Of a DNA stretch of 37,509 nucleotides, positions 30,552 to 36,423 are shown piece by piece; position 1 is the first letter of the stretch; the number at the start of each line of letters is the position of its first letter. The notes below the pieces were generated by a model. It was not told where the DNA came from and did no database searches. It was given only the letters and a program-made list of their open reading frames with translations. Source of the DNA: a virus. The stretch spans positions 1 to 37,509 of IMG/VR virus record IMGVR_UViG_3300046517_001320; one strand, written 5' to 3'. Position numbers and translations under genes: made by a program.

Positions 30552-30851
30552 TTAAAGCCAGCCAAACCCTTTTGCCATAATGCCAAATGCAGTACCGGTT
30601 AAGCCAAAGATAGCACTAAGTGTCCATATAAAATTAGCCCATAATTGCCTATCAAGGCTATTCATGCGTGTGTTCATAAAATTTAATCTTGCATCAACCT
30701 CTGAAAAGCCTTTATCAATTTTAGTTTCAATTCTTTGCAGTGATTCGCTAATATAGCCTATACTTTGTTCAAGTAGTGCAGTTCTTGTTTCAATATTATT
30801 TTTCATAATTTCGTCATCCGGTTTTCTTAGTCTGCTCATCGTCAATTTCAT
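30552..30851 (-). CDS. Coiled-coil protein with C-terminal membrane helix (about 99 aa)
   Basis: A charged coiled coil (RIETKIDKGFSEVDARL) is followed by WANFIWTLSAIFGLTGTAFGIMA, shown by its key part FIWTLSAIFGLTG, a single membrane helix. The layout resembles XhlA-like or DUF1640-like phage proteins. It overlaps the repressor-like gene by 38 bases if ATG 30851 is used; internal ATGs at 30839 (MSRLRK) or 30806 (MKNNIE) are possible. Immunity-region position suggests superinfection exclusion, but this is inference. Confidence 0.6.
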   Translation of the reverse strand: MKLTMSRLRKPDDEIMKNNIETRTALLEQSIGYISESLQRIETKIDKGFSEVDARLNFMNTRMNSLDRQLWANFIWTLSAIFGLTGTAFGIMAKGFGWL

Positions 30852-31062
30852 CCATGCTGTTAATAAAGTCCTGATAAGTTATCTTTATGCCTTTTTCATC
30901 TACAAATTTCATTACCTTTCTAATTGTTTTATAGGAAATTTTTCGCAAACCTTTCTCGTATAGACACATAGAGGATGGGGTTACATCGATAGCACGGGAA
31001 AGCTCCGCCTGACTTAGGCAAAGCTCATGACGAATTTTTCGAAACAGGTCACTTAAAGTCAT
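30814..31062 (-). CDS. Cro/CI-type HTH repressor-like protein (82 aa)
   Basis: ATG 31062 follows AAGGAGAATAAAA; upstream starts are not needed. HTH_3 motif LCLSQAELSRAIDVTPSSMCLYEKG lies at residues about 13-38, key residues Q-A-E-L and S-S. The C-terminus is short, without a CI peptidase domain, so it is Cro-like in size. It is divergent from the recombination block, the usual immunity layout. It is the prime candidate to bind the shared ATTACAC sequences in the 31112-31160 and 25814 promoters. Confidence 0.82.
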   Translation of the reverse strand: MTLSDLFRKIRHELCLSQAELSRAIDVTPSSMCLYEKGLRKISYKTIRKVMKFVDEKGIKITYQDFINSMDEIDDEQTKKTG

Positions 31063-31098
31063 TTTTATTCTCCTTATTATTTGTGATTTATGAGGCTT

Positions 31099-31127
31099 TT
31101 TATAAAACATGATTACACTTTTGTCAA
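31099..31127 (-). promoter_or_regulatory. Promoter of the repressor-like operon
   Basis: On the minus strand, TTGACA (31127-31122), a 17-base spacer and TATAAA (31104-31099). An ATTACAC copy at 31112-31118 (plus sense) lies within the spacer. It faces away from the recombination-block promoter, forming a divergent control region. Confidence 0.82.
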
Positions 31128-31144
31128 TTAAAGATAATAATAGC

Positions 31145-31184
31145 ATTACACAGTATTGACTTTAATTTGCGGAGCTTGTAATAT
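31145..31184 (+). promoter_or_regulatory. Promoter of the recombination block with operator-like sequence
   Basis: TTGACT (31156-31161), 17-base spacer, TAATAT (31179-31184). The 16 bases 31145-31160 (ATTACACAGTATTGAC) match 25814-25829 in 15 positions. The two ATTACAC copies here (31112, 31145) are 33 bp apart, three helical turns, on the same face of the DNA. Confidence 0.85.
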
Positions 31185-31226
31185 CGACCTTGTTAACTAA
31201 CTAACCTAGTGATGAGGAACAAAAAA

Positions 31227-31505
31227 ATGACTATACTAAATCTATCTCAAAACAGGATTGTCTTGAGCTACACCGAGAAGGAACTCGCCATGTCACCGCT
31301 AATGAGTTATATCGATGAACTCATCTCTGACCACGCTATTAAAACCAGCGATGGATTTTCCCTCAATGTCCTTGATTTATCCGAAGCAGAACGCGACCAC
31401 ATTCACGATTTAGCTAAATACTATTGCTCAATGCAGGAGTTGATTAATGCTCGTTGTGATGAAAAAAATCAATATTACTGCGATTCAAGGGGATTTAATG
31501 ACTGA
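31227..31505 (+). CDS. Hypothetical protein (92 aa), first gene of the recombination block
   Basis: ATG 31227 with GAGGAACAAAAAA upstream. A GTG and an ATG 18 and 15 bases earlier are in frame but lie closer to the promoter. The leader sequence AGTGATGAGG is shared with the 25889 cassette. Protein MTILNLSQNRIVLSYTEKEL... is acidic with a DLSEAERDHIHDLAKYYC helix. No family recognised. Confidence 0.6.
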   Translation: MTILNLSQNRIVLSYTEKELAMSPLMSYIDELISDHAIKTSDGFSLNVLDLSEAERDHIHDLAKYYCSMQELINARCDEKNQYYCDSRGFND

Positions 31506-31608
31506 TTACATAACATCAAAACAACGAATAAAGCTAACGTTATGGCAAGAAATTAAATTTTATCTTTGGAGAAGAAAAAATGCTTACACCCGAACAAAAA
31601 GCAATTAG
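31498..31608 (+). CDS. Possible small basic peptide (36 aa)
   Basis: MTDYITSKQRIKLTLWQEIK... overlaps the previous gene by eight bases and the exonuclease start by 29 bases. AGGGGATTTA precedes it. Short and basic, so it may only be a translational coupling leader. Confidence 0.35.
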   Translation: MTDYITSKQRIKLTLWQEIKFYLWRRKNAYTRTKSN

Positions 31609-32416
31609 AAAATCAGGACTTGGCGCAACAGATTGCGCGGCAGTGATGGGCTTGTCTCCGTACAAAACCCCATTTGAGCTTTGGCTTGTCAAAACAGGCA
31701 GGGCAGAAGAAGAAGCGATCTTGAATGACTCCCGTTTAAGACTTCGCCATGCGCATGAAGAAACGATCGCGAGAGAGTACGCAGCGCAGCGCGATGTCAA
31801 ACTGCGACGTGCTAACCAAACGATCTATCATGACCGGCTGCCGTATATGCTTTGCCATTTAGACCGCGTTGTCATTGGCGAGCGAAAGATTATCGAGTGC
31901 AAAAGCTCAAGCGGGTTTCTGCGGCAGGTATGGGGCGAAAGCGGTTCGGATGAGGCGCCGTTACATTACATCTTGCAAGTGCAACATCAACTGGCGTGCT
32001 CTGGCTACGATGATGCCGACCTTGCTGCGCTGATAGACATTGACGACTATCGTATTTATCCACTGCCAAGGAATGAAAAAATCATCGCCAAAATAGAAAG
32101 TGAGTGCGAGCGTTTTTGGCATGAGCATGTTCTTGCAGATATACCGCCAGCGCCAACAAACCGGGCTGACTTAAAGTTAATGTTCCCACAGAACAATGGC
32201 AAGTTCATCACGGCAACGCCTGACATCGAGTGCTTTATTGCAGAACGCTCTTTACTGAAAGCAACAGCAAAAGCAACAGAAACCGAAATTGAAACTCTTG
32301 AAAAGGAAATTATTCAATTCATTGCAGATAATGACGGCATTAAAAATGAAGAAGATAAAATTATCGCAACATTCATTGCAAATAAAAACGGCACACGTTC
32401 ACTGAGGATTAAATAA
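31580..32416 (+). CDS. YqaJ-type (lambda Exo-like) 5'-3' exonuclease
   Basis: 278 residues. GLGATDCAAVMGLSPYKTPFELW near residue 13-35 (shown as GLGATDCAAVMGLSPYKTP and FELW), then LPYMLCHLDRVV with D95, and IIECKSSSG with E106 and K108, then VQHQLACSG. These are the YqaJ catalytic and binding motifs. It resects double strand ends to leave 3' single strands for the neighbouring RecT annealase. GC content is visibly higher than in recT, suggesting separate histories. GGAGAAGAAAAA precedes ATG 31580. Confidence 0.9.
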   Translation: MLTPEQKAIRKSGLGATDCAAVMGLSPYKTPFELWLVKTGRAEEEAILNDSRLRLRHAHEETIAREYAAQRDVKLRRANQTIYHDRLPYMLCHLDRVVIGERKIIECKSSSGFLRQVWGESGSDEAPLHYILQVQHQLACSGYDDADLAALIDIDDYRIYPLPRNEKIIAKIESECERFWHEHVLADIPPAPTNRADLKLMFPQNNGKFITATPDIECFIAERSLLKATAKATETEIETLEKEIIQFIADNDGIKNEEDKIIATFIANKNGTRSLRIK

Positions 32417-32417
32417 C

Positions 32418-33236
32418 ATGGCTACTCAAAGACAAGAATTATCATTACGAGATCAAGAATTTAATTTTACGCCAACTACTCTTGCTGAAGCGCAAGAGTA
32501 TGCAAAGATTTTTGCAACAAGCGGATTGTGTCCACAAGCTTATCGTGGTCGTCCTAATGACGTTTTGCTTGTTTGGCAAATGGGCGCAGAACTCGGGCTT
32601 GGTAAAATGCAAGCATTGCGAACAATCGGTTGTATTAATGGTACGCCATTTGCTTACGGTTCTGGCTTCCTTGCATTAATCAGAAGGCATAAAGATTTTG
32701 AAGATATGCGCGAATGGATGGAAGGGTCAATCAAGGAAGGCAACCTTACAGCATTTTGTGCGATTAAAAGAAAAGGTCAAACAGAAACTGTAAAAAAATT
32801 CTCAATGGAAGATGCAAAACGTGCTGGTCTTTGGCAAAGAAAAGATAGCAACTATGAAAAATATCCAGGACAAATGCTTGAATGGCGTGCAAGGACATTT
32901 GCAGGACGCACAGCAATACCAGAAGCGCTTTATGGATTGCCAACAGAAGATGAAGTTCGAGGTATGCAAAAAGACGACCCGGCAGTGAAGCCAAAAGGCA
33001 AAGGCATATCAGGTCTTGAAGATACATTGGATATTAAAAATGATGACACAATACTGGAAGCAGAATTTGAAGTTATGCAATCACCATTAGATGAGCTAAA
33101 AGATTTAATCATGAAAAAAAATGTTAATCATAAAACAATTGAGTTATGGTTAAAGAAAGCAAATGTCGTAAGTCTTGACGGCATGAGTGATGAACAAATA
33201 TTGCAAGGCATTAACTTTTTAAAAAATAAGGATTAA
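32418..33236 (+). CDS. recT: RecT-family single-strand annealing protein
   Basis: 272 residues, next to the YqaJ exonuclease, as usual. Motifs include EAQEYAKIFATSGLCPQAYRGRP (read as EAQEYAKIFATSGLCP and AYRGRP), VLLVWQMGAELGLGKMQALR, ATIGCINGTPFAYG-type region (TIGCINGTPFAYG), RRHKDFEDMREW and MLEWRARTFAGRTAIPEALYGLPT in part. It anneals complementary single strands during recombination and replication restart. GAGGATTAAATAAC precedes the ATG, two bases after the exonuclease stop. Confidence 0.9.
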   Translation: MATQRQELSLRDQEFNFTPTTLAEAQEYAKIFATSGLCPQAYRGRPNDVLLVWQMGAELGLGKMQALRTIGCINGTPFAYGSGFLALIRRHKDFEDMREWMEGSIKEGNLTAFCAIKRKGQTETVKKFSMEDAKRAGLWQRKDSNYEKYPGQMLEWRARTFAGRTAIPEALYGLPTEDEVRGMQKDDPAVKPKGKGISGLEDTLDIKNDDTILEAEFEVMQSPLDELKDLIMKKNVNHKTIELWLKKANVVSLDGMSDEQILQGINFLKNKD

Positions 33237-33240
33237 GAAA

Positions 33241-33657
33241 ATGGACTTTAATACAAAACAATTGCGTGAAGATGCACTATTAAAAAAAGGAAAATATAAA
33301 TTCACAGTATTACATACAAAAGAAAAAACATCGGCCAAAGGTACAGACATGTTCATCCTTAAGATGCGCCTCGATGTAGATGGAAGACCAGTACAGTTTT
33401 ATGCCACTCTTTTAATGCTGCCTAGCATGTTTTGGCTTTTTGAGCATTTTTGTAAATCAACTAATCTTGAAGCGGCACTCGATGAGGGCTCATTAATGGC
33501 ACAAGATATTGATGGCAAGGAAGGTATACTGGAAATTAACCATCGCGTTAATAAGGAAACTGGGGAAGTGGAAGCTTATGTAAAAGATTTCATTGCGCCA
33601 GAAGTTATTACAGAAAATGATGTTATGTTTAATGATGATGTGCCAAACTTTGCATAG
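33241..33657 (+). CDS. DUF669-like, probable single-strand DNA-binding protein with SSB-like tail
   Basis: 138 residues: an N-terminal YKFTVLHTKEKTSAKGTDMF-type beta fold, shown by YKFTVLHTKEK and GTDMFILKM, FYATLLMLPSMFWLFEHFCK, EGILEINHRVNKETGEVEAYVKDF, matching DUF669/single-strand binding neighbours of recT. The C-terminus ENDVMFNDDVPNFA is acidic and ends like the host SSB tip (DDxxPF), which binds partner enzymes. It follows recT by four bases. Confidence 0.75.
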   Translation: MDFNTKQLREDALLKKGKYKFTVLHTKEKTSAKGTDMFILKMRLDVDGRPVQFYATLLMLPSMFWLFEHFCKSTNLEAALDEGSLMAQDIDGKEGILEINHRVNKETGEVEAYVKDFIAPEVITENDVMFNDDVPNFA

Positions 33658-33666
33658 CATAAAGTT

Positions 33667-33781
33667 CTACGTGGAACATTATCACTCCCTGTGATTGTTC
33701 GATTCCCTTCGTTGCAGTGTTCCACGTAGCTATGCTACTGACCGGCTTTTCTTGACTCATCACTCAGCCTTGGCCGGTCAG
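33667..33781 (+). ncRNA. Structured non-coding region, three domains
   Basis: CTACGTGGAACA (33667-33678) pairs exactly with 33718-33729. The loop contains ATCAC/GTGAT (33681-33695). Next, CTGACCGGC (33738-33746) pairs with GCCGGTCAG (33773-33781). A T-arm-like GTTCGATTCCC lies at 33697-33707, but no GGG partner precedes it, so it is not a tRNA. It sits between the recombination operon and a terminator. It could be a 3' processed small RNA or a DNA site. Both stem GC motifs resemble the GGCCGGT stem of the 18483 leader. Confidence 0.5.
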
Positions 33782-33786
33782 AAGCT

Positions 33787-33818
33787 AATGAAACGGGCGT
33801 TCCCTACGCCCTTTCATT
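33787..33818. terminator. Bidirectional terminator-like stem
   Basis: AATGAAA (33787-33793) and GGGCGT (33795-33800) pair with ACGCCC and TTTCATT (33806-33818) through one bulged C and a 5-nt loop. It would stop recombination-operon transcripts before the next promoter. The downstream T-run is only three bases, so efficiency is uncertain. Confidence 0.65.
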
Positions 33819-33824
33819 ATCTCA

Positions 33825-33852
33825 TTGTACACCCCACTGTTTGTGATATAAT
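33825..33852 (+). promoter_or_regulatory. Strong sigma70 promoter of the 33898 structural gene
   Basis: TTGTAC (33825-33830), 16-base spacer, TATAAT (33847-33852) with an extended TG before it (TGATATAAT). It directs a separate, probably high-level transcript for a virion protein, apart from the other structural genes on the minus strand. Confidence 0.85.
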
Positions 33853-33897
33853 TTTTACCATACGGAAATAATTACCATCTCATGGAGAGAGACTATT

Positions 33898-35025
33898 ATG
33901 GCTATTACCGCAATTTCACGGGATTTCAATGAAACTCCCAACATCGTTCGTGTCACCGCAACAAACACTCTTGCAGAAGTAGCTGCAGCCGATTATGTCA
34001 CTGCGCAAACCGATAATATTACCGCTTTAAATAGTGGTACATGGACATGGGTTTTGGGCGACGTTATTTTAATAGCTGCAAGTGATGGATCGGAGTTTTT
34101 CAGATTTAGTGGCAGCGATTTCACATCATTCATTCAACTGCCCGGCGGTAATGGTGCAGTAACATTGCCAGTTGTTGATGGCGATTTCACAGTATTTGAT
34201 GGTACTTTAGGCGCGTTAAAAGATTTAGGTTTTCTCCCATCCAACGCTGCAAAAACCAGAGTTGTTATGGCAGGCTCAGCCGTACAGGTTGGTTATCTTG
34301 CTCACTTTGTTGACACAACGGGTACGATTGATGATACCGCAGGTAATGTTATCAATGCTGGCAACATTCAGGCTGGTTTGTCTGGCACGGCTGGAACGAT
34401 AATTTCTTATCCTGCAGCAGCTGCAAATGGCAATTTCATTTGGGCAGCAGTTGGCAATGCTGGCAATTTTTCCATGACTGTCAGTCCCATATCTACTTTA
34501 GGTCAAGCAAGCGTTATTACTATTCCTGATCCGGGTGCGGCAACTGCGAATTTCATGTTAGATGCCGGAACAACCACAGCTAAAACTATTACCACTTTAA
34601 CTTCAACGACTGCCAATATTACCAATCTGAAATATGGCGCAACACCTGTTGCTCAGGTTGATCCTGCATCTTGCACTATTACTGCAGCAGCAGGCGCTGC
34701 CAATACTTCAACTGTAACCATTCAGTTAAAAGATGGTAGTGGAACCAATCTAACAAGAAGCATGAAATTCACTGTTTATTCATCTTCTGCATCTGATGGT
34801 TTGACACTTGCAAGCGCTGCATCAACAGGCTACTCAGTTGCATCTGGTGGATTAAGTCTTGCAAATGCTACAGCTATTACCACGCAGATTACTGCGATGT
34901 CGAGCGCTACTGGCGGTTGCGTACTTAGTTTGTTAGATACTGCCAAATTAACCAGCTTCCTTGTTTTAGTGCTGCCAAATGGAAATAAAATTTCCGCTCA
35001 GTTAACTGCAGGTAGTTACGGTTAA
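33898..35025 (+). CDS. Virion surface protein candidate with Ig-like C-terminal domain (375 aa)
   Basis: An Ala/Thr/Gly-rich, mainly beta protein. Residues about 105-220 contain LGFLPSNAAKTRVVMAGS and VDTTGTIDDTAGNVINAGNIQAG (read as VDTTGTIDDTAG and NVINAGNIQAG) and IPDPGAATANF, a pattern seen in many uncharacterised phage structural proteins. The C-terminal part (DPASCTITAAAGAANTSTV ... NGNKISAQLTAGSYG) resembles an Ig-like domain of head decoration or tail proteins. GGAGAGAGACTATT precedes the ATG. A strong private promoter suggests high copy number, as for a decoration protein. Confidence 0.7.
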   Translation: MAITAISRDFNETPNIVRVTATNTLAEVAAADYVTAQTDNITALNSGTWTWVLGDVILIAASDGSEFFRFSGSDFTSFIQLPGGNGAVTLPVVDGDFTVFDGTLGALKDLGFLPSNAAKTRVVMAGSAVQVGYLAHFVDTTGTIDDTAGNVINAGNIQAGLSGTAGTIISYPAAAANGNFIWAAVGNAGNFSMTVSPISTLGQASVITIPDPGAATANFMLDAGTTTAKTITTLTSTTANITNLKYGATPVAQVDPASCTITAAAGAANTSTVTIQLKDGSGTNLTRSMKFTVYSSSASDGLTLASAASTGYSVASGGLSLANATAITTQITAMSSATGGCVLSLLDTAKLTSFLVLVLPNGNKISAQLTAGSYG

Positions 35026-35040
35026 TAATAATTGACTGAC

Positions 35041-35063
35041 AGGGCGAGCATGGTGCTGGCCCT
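35041..35063 (+). terminator. Stem-loop after the structural gene
   Basis: AGGGC (35041-35045) pairs with GCCCT (35059-35063) and continues inward as AGCA/TGCT with a 3-nt loop and one mismatch. A short T-run follows (TTTA), so termination is probably partial, allowing some read-through to the four small genes. Confidence 0.6.
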
Positions 35064-35091
35064 TTAATGAATTTTTTACGGAGTAAATATC

Positions 35092-35337
35092 ATGGCTGAA
35101 TATGGAAGTGCTGATGGTGTAAATGGACAAGTTGAAAATGAATCTTATTGCATGAAGAAATCATGGCAAGCAAGAAACGTTGATGAAATGACAAATGCAA
35201 TGGGCTATCACGATATGGGCGATCTTGCCAATACGCCAAAAGCGCCAACCAGAATGGAAGGTGAAAAACGTAACGTGCAATTAGAACCAAATATGCCTAA
35301 AGCAAACATGAATGATCGCAAAGGCAAAGCTTACTAA
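35092..35337 (+). CDS. Small hypothetical protein (81 aa)
   Basis: MAEYGSADGVNGQVENESYC... is Met/Asn-rich and probably disordered, with MKKSWQARNVDEMTNAMGYHD as its most ordered part (shown in pieces MKKSWQARN, MTNAMGYHD). GGAGTAAATATC precedes the ATG. No family recognised. Lies just before a strong terminator. Confidence 0.55.
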   Translation: MAEYGSADGVNGQVENESYCMKKSWQARNVDEMTNAMGYHDMGDLANTPKAPTRMEGEKRNVQLEPNMPKANMNDRKGKAY

Positions 35338-35352
35338 AGATTACATCTCGTT

Positions 35353-35379
35353 ACCCCGTTGTCTTGGCGGGGTTTTTTT
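35353..35379 (+). terminator. Strong intrinsic terminator
   Basis: ACCCCG (35353-35358) pairs with CGGGGT (35368-35373) across a 9-nt loop, followed by seven T. It lies within the reading frame of one upstream start, so the next gene probably starts after it. Confidence 0.9.
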
Positions 35380-35398
35380 GCAAGGATTAGCGACGCTA

Positions 35399-35575
35399 AT
35401 GATACCGCAAGAATATTTTGCAAAAGTGAAAAAGCATTTCCGTGGCGATGACAAAAAAGCATGGCTATGGTTTCAATCTATTCATCCATCGTTTGGAATG
35501 CTATCCCCTTTGAATATGATTAAGTTAAAACGCGAGAAAACCGTAAAGGAATTTATTGATAAGGAGATGAAGTAA
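35399..35575 (+). CDS. Small protein with an MbcA/ParS/Xre-like antitoxin motif (58 aa)
   Basis: ATG 35399 ([14 protein letters not shown]) is chosen because an earlier in-frame start (35312) reads through the strong terminator at 35353-35379. AAGGA lies 11 bases upstream. [22 protein letters not shown]...VKEFI matches the toxin-binding domain pattern seen at 13238-13450. No toxin gene is adjacent. Could be an orphan antitoxin-like or a host toxin antagonist. Confidence 0.55.
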   Translation: MIPQEYFAKVKKHFRGDDKKAWLWFQSIHPSFGMLSPLNMIKLKREKTVKEFIDKEMK

Positions 35576-35736
35576 TGCCATTAAAAAAAGGAACTAGTAA
35601 AAAAACTATTGGTAAAAATATTTCAGAAATGGAAGCAAGTGGCCATCCAAAAAATCAGGCTATTGCTGCCAGTCTAAATGAAGCAAGAAAGTCAGGAGCA
35701 AAAATCCCAAAACCAGCAAAAGGAAAAAAGAAATGA
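35575..35736 (+). CDS. Small basic phage protein (53 aa)
   Basis: [20 protein letters not shown], then [20 protein letters not shown] and a Lys-rich tail. The 'MPLKKGxSxxxISxNI' pattern recurs in small, uncharacterised phage proteins. The start overlaps the preceding stop as TAATG and the stop overlaps the next start as ATGA. Strongly basic, it could bind nucleic acid. Confidence 0.65.
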   Translation: MPLKKGTSKKTIGKNISEMEASGHPKNQAIAASLNEARKSGAKIPKPAKGKKK

Positions 35737-36026
35737 GCGAACAACAAAGTCCACAAATTCAATTAGTGAGAAGTTCATTATTGAATGCAGTATTTGCAAA
35801 ATTTAATGAATTAAGAAATACAGTTGCAACACTTCCAATTGATCCATCAACACATGGTATACTTAAGGGATTATCTTATCTTGATGATGGTATTCTTTGG
35901 TTAAAGGAAGCCATTCTTAATGCACCTATTGAACTAAAAAAAACAGAAGAAGTCGTCGCAGAGACGCCAGTATTAGACGTAATAAAAGAAGACATTAGTG
36001 TAGAAGCTGAAATTATTCCCGCATAA
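35733..36026 (+). CDS. Helical protein, weak candidate for the Acb2/Tad1 hairpin fold (97 aa)
   Basis: Starts [20 protein letters not shown]. The central [14 protein letters not shown] can be lined up with NLEQAVMWAIKAIT of the 25073 protein and with the family pattern ending in MWxxxAI, after a helix [16 protein letters not shown]. The C-terminus is acidic and disordered. It overlaps the preceding gene by four bases. A second Acb2-like copy is possible but not proven. It could simply be a helical hairpin protein. Confidence 0.55.
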   Translation: MSEQQSPQIQLVRSSLLNAVFAKFNELRNTVATLPIDPSTHGILKGLSYLDDGILWLKEAILNAPIELKKTEEVVAETPVLDVIKEDISVEAEIIPA

Positions 36027-36033
36027 TGAAATT

Positions 36034-36068
36034 GGGCAGCTTGCATTATGCAGAACTGCCCTTTTTTT
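36034..36068. terminator. Strong terminator at the end of the plus-strand block
   Basis: GGGCAG (36034-36039) pairs with CTGCCC (36056-36061), with inner TGCAT/ATGCA, and is followed by seven T at 36062-36068. It ends plus-strand transcription and lies at the end of the convergent 36067-36423 gene, for which the opposite orientation has a weaker T-run. Confidence 0.88.
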
Positions 36069-36423
36069 ACAAAGTAATTGATTCAAGATAATCCAAATAT
36101 TGATTAAAGGTTGAATCAGGATTTGTTAATAAATAAATATTAAATCCATTAATCATACTTAAATCTTTTTTATACATATCATCTCTTGCTGATTTTCTTT
36201 TTACGTCCAGATCAAGATTAACTTTTTCAATATCAACATTATTAACTTCTTTCTCAGTAGGACATTGCATTTTATTTGATAGATGCCAATCGACTAACAA
36301 TCCATTAATGATTACCGGTTCACTTTCTCCGTGATAATCTTTTCGTTCACATTCTCCCCAGACGCAAAGATTTGCATCAGGTACAAGATATTTAAGAATA
36401 TTATGCAGTTCAAAACTATTCAT
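36067..36423 (-). CDS. Tail fibre assembly or chaperone protein candidate (118 aa)
   Basis: Follows the long tail fibre: its ATG overlaps the fibre stop (TAATG). Position after a fibre gene suggests a chaperone or fibre cap. ADANLCVWGECE-type N-terminus (VPDANLCVWGECERKDYHG in part), GLLVDWHLSN and a C-terminal helix SMINGFNIYLLTNPDSTFNQ, no membrane segment. The family cannot be named with confidence. Confidence 0.6.
   Translation of the reverse strand: MNSFELHNILKYLVPDANLCVWGECERKDYHGESEPVIINGLLVDWHLSNKMQCPTEKEVNNVDIEKVNLDLDVKRKSARDDMYKKDLSMINGFNIYLLTNPDSTFNQYLDYLESITL

Noticed and set aside
35312-35575. Longer frame for the 58-aa antitoxin-like gene starting at 35312
   Set aside because: It reads through a strong intrinsic terminator and overlaps the preceding gene; ATG 35399 is the more likely start.
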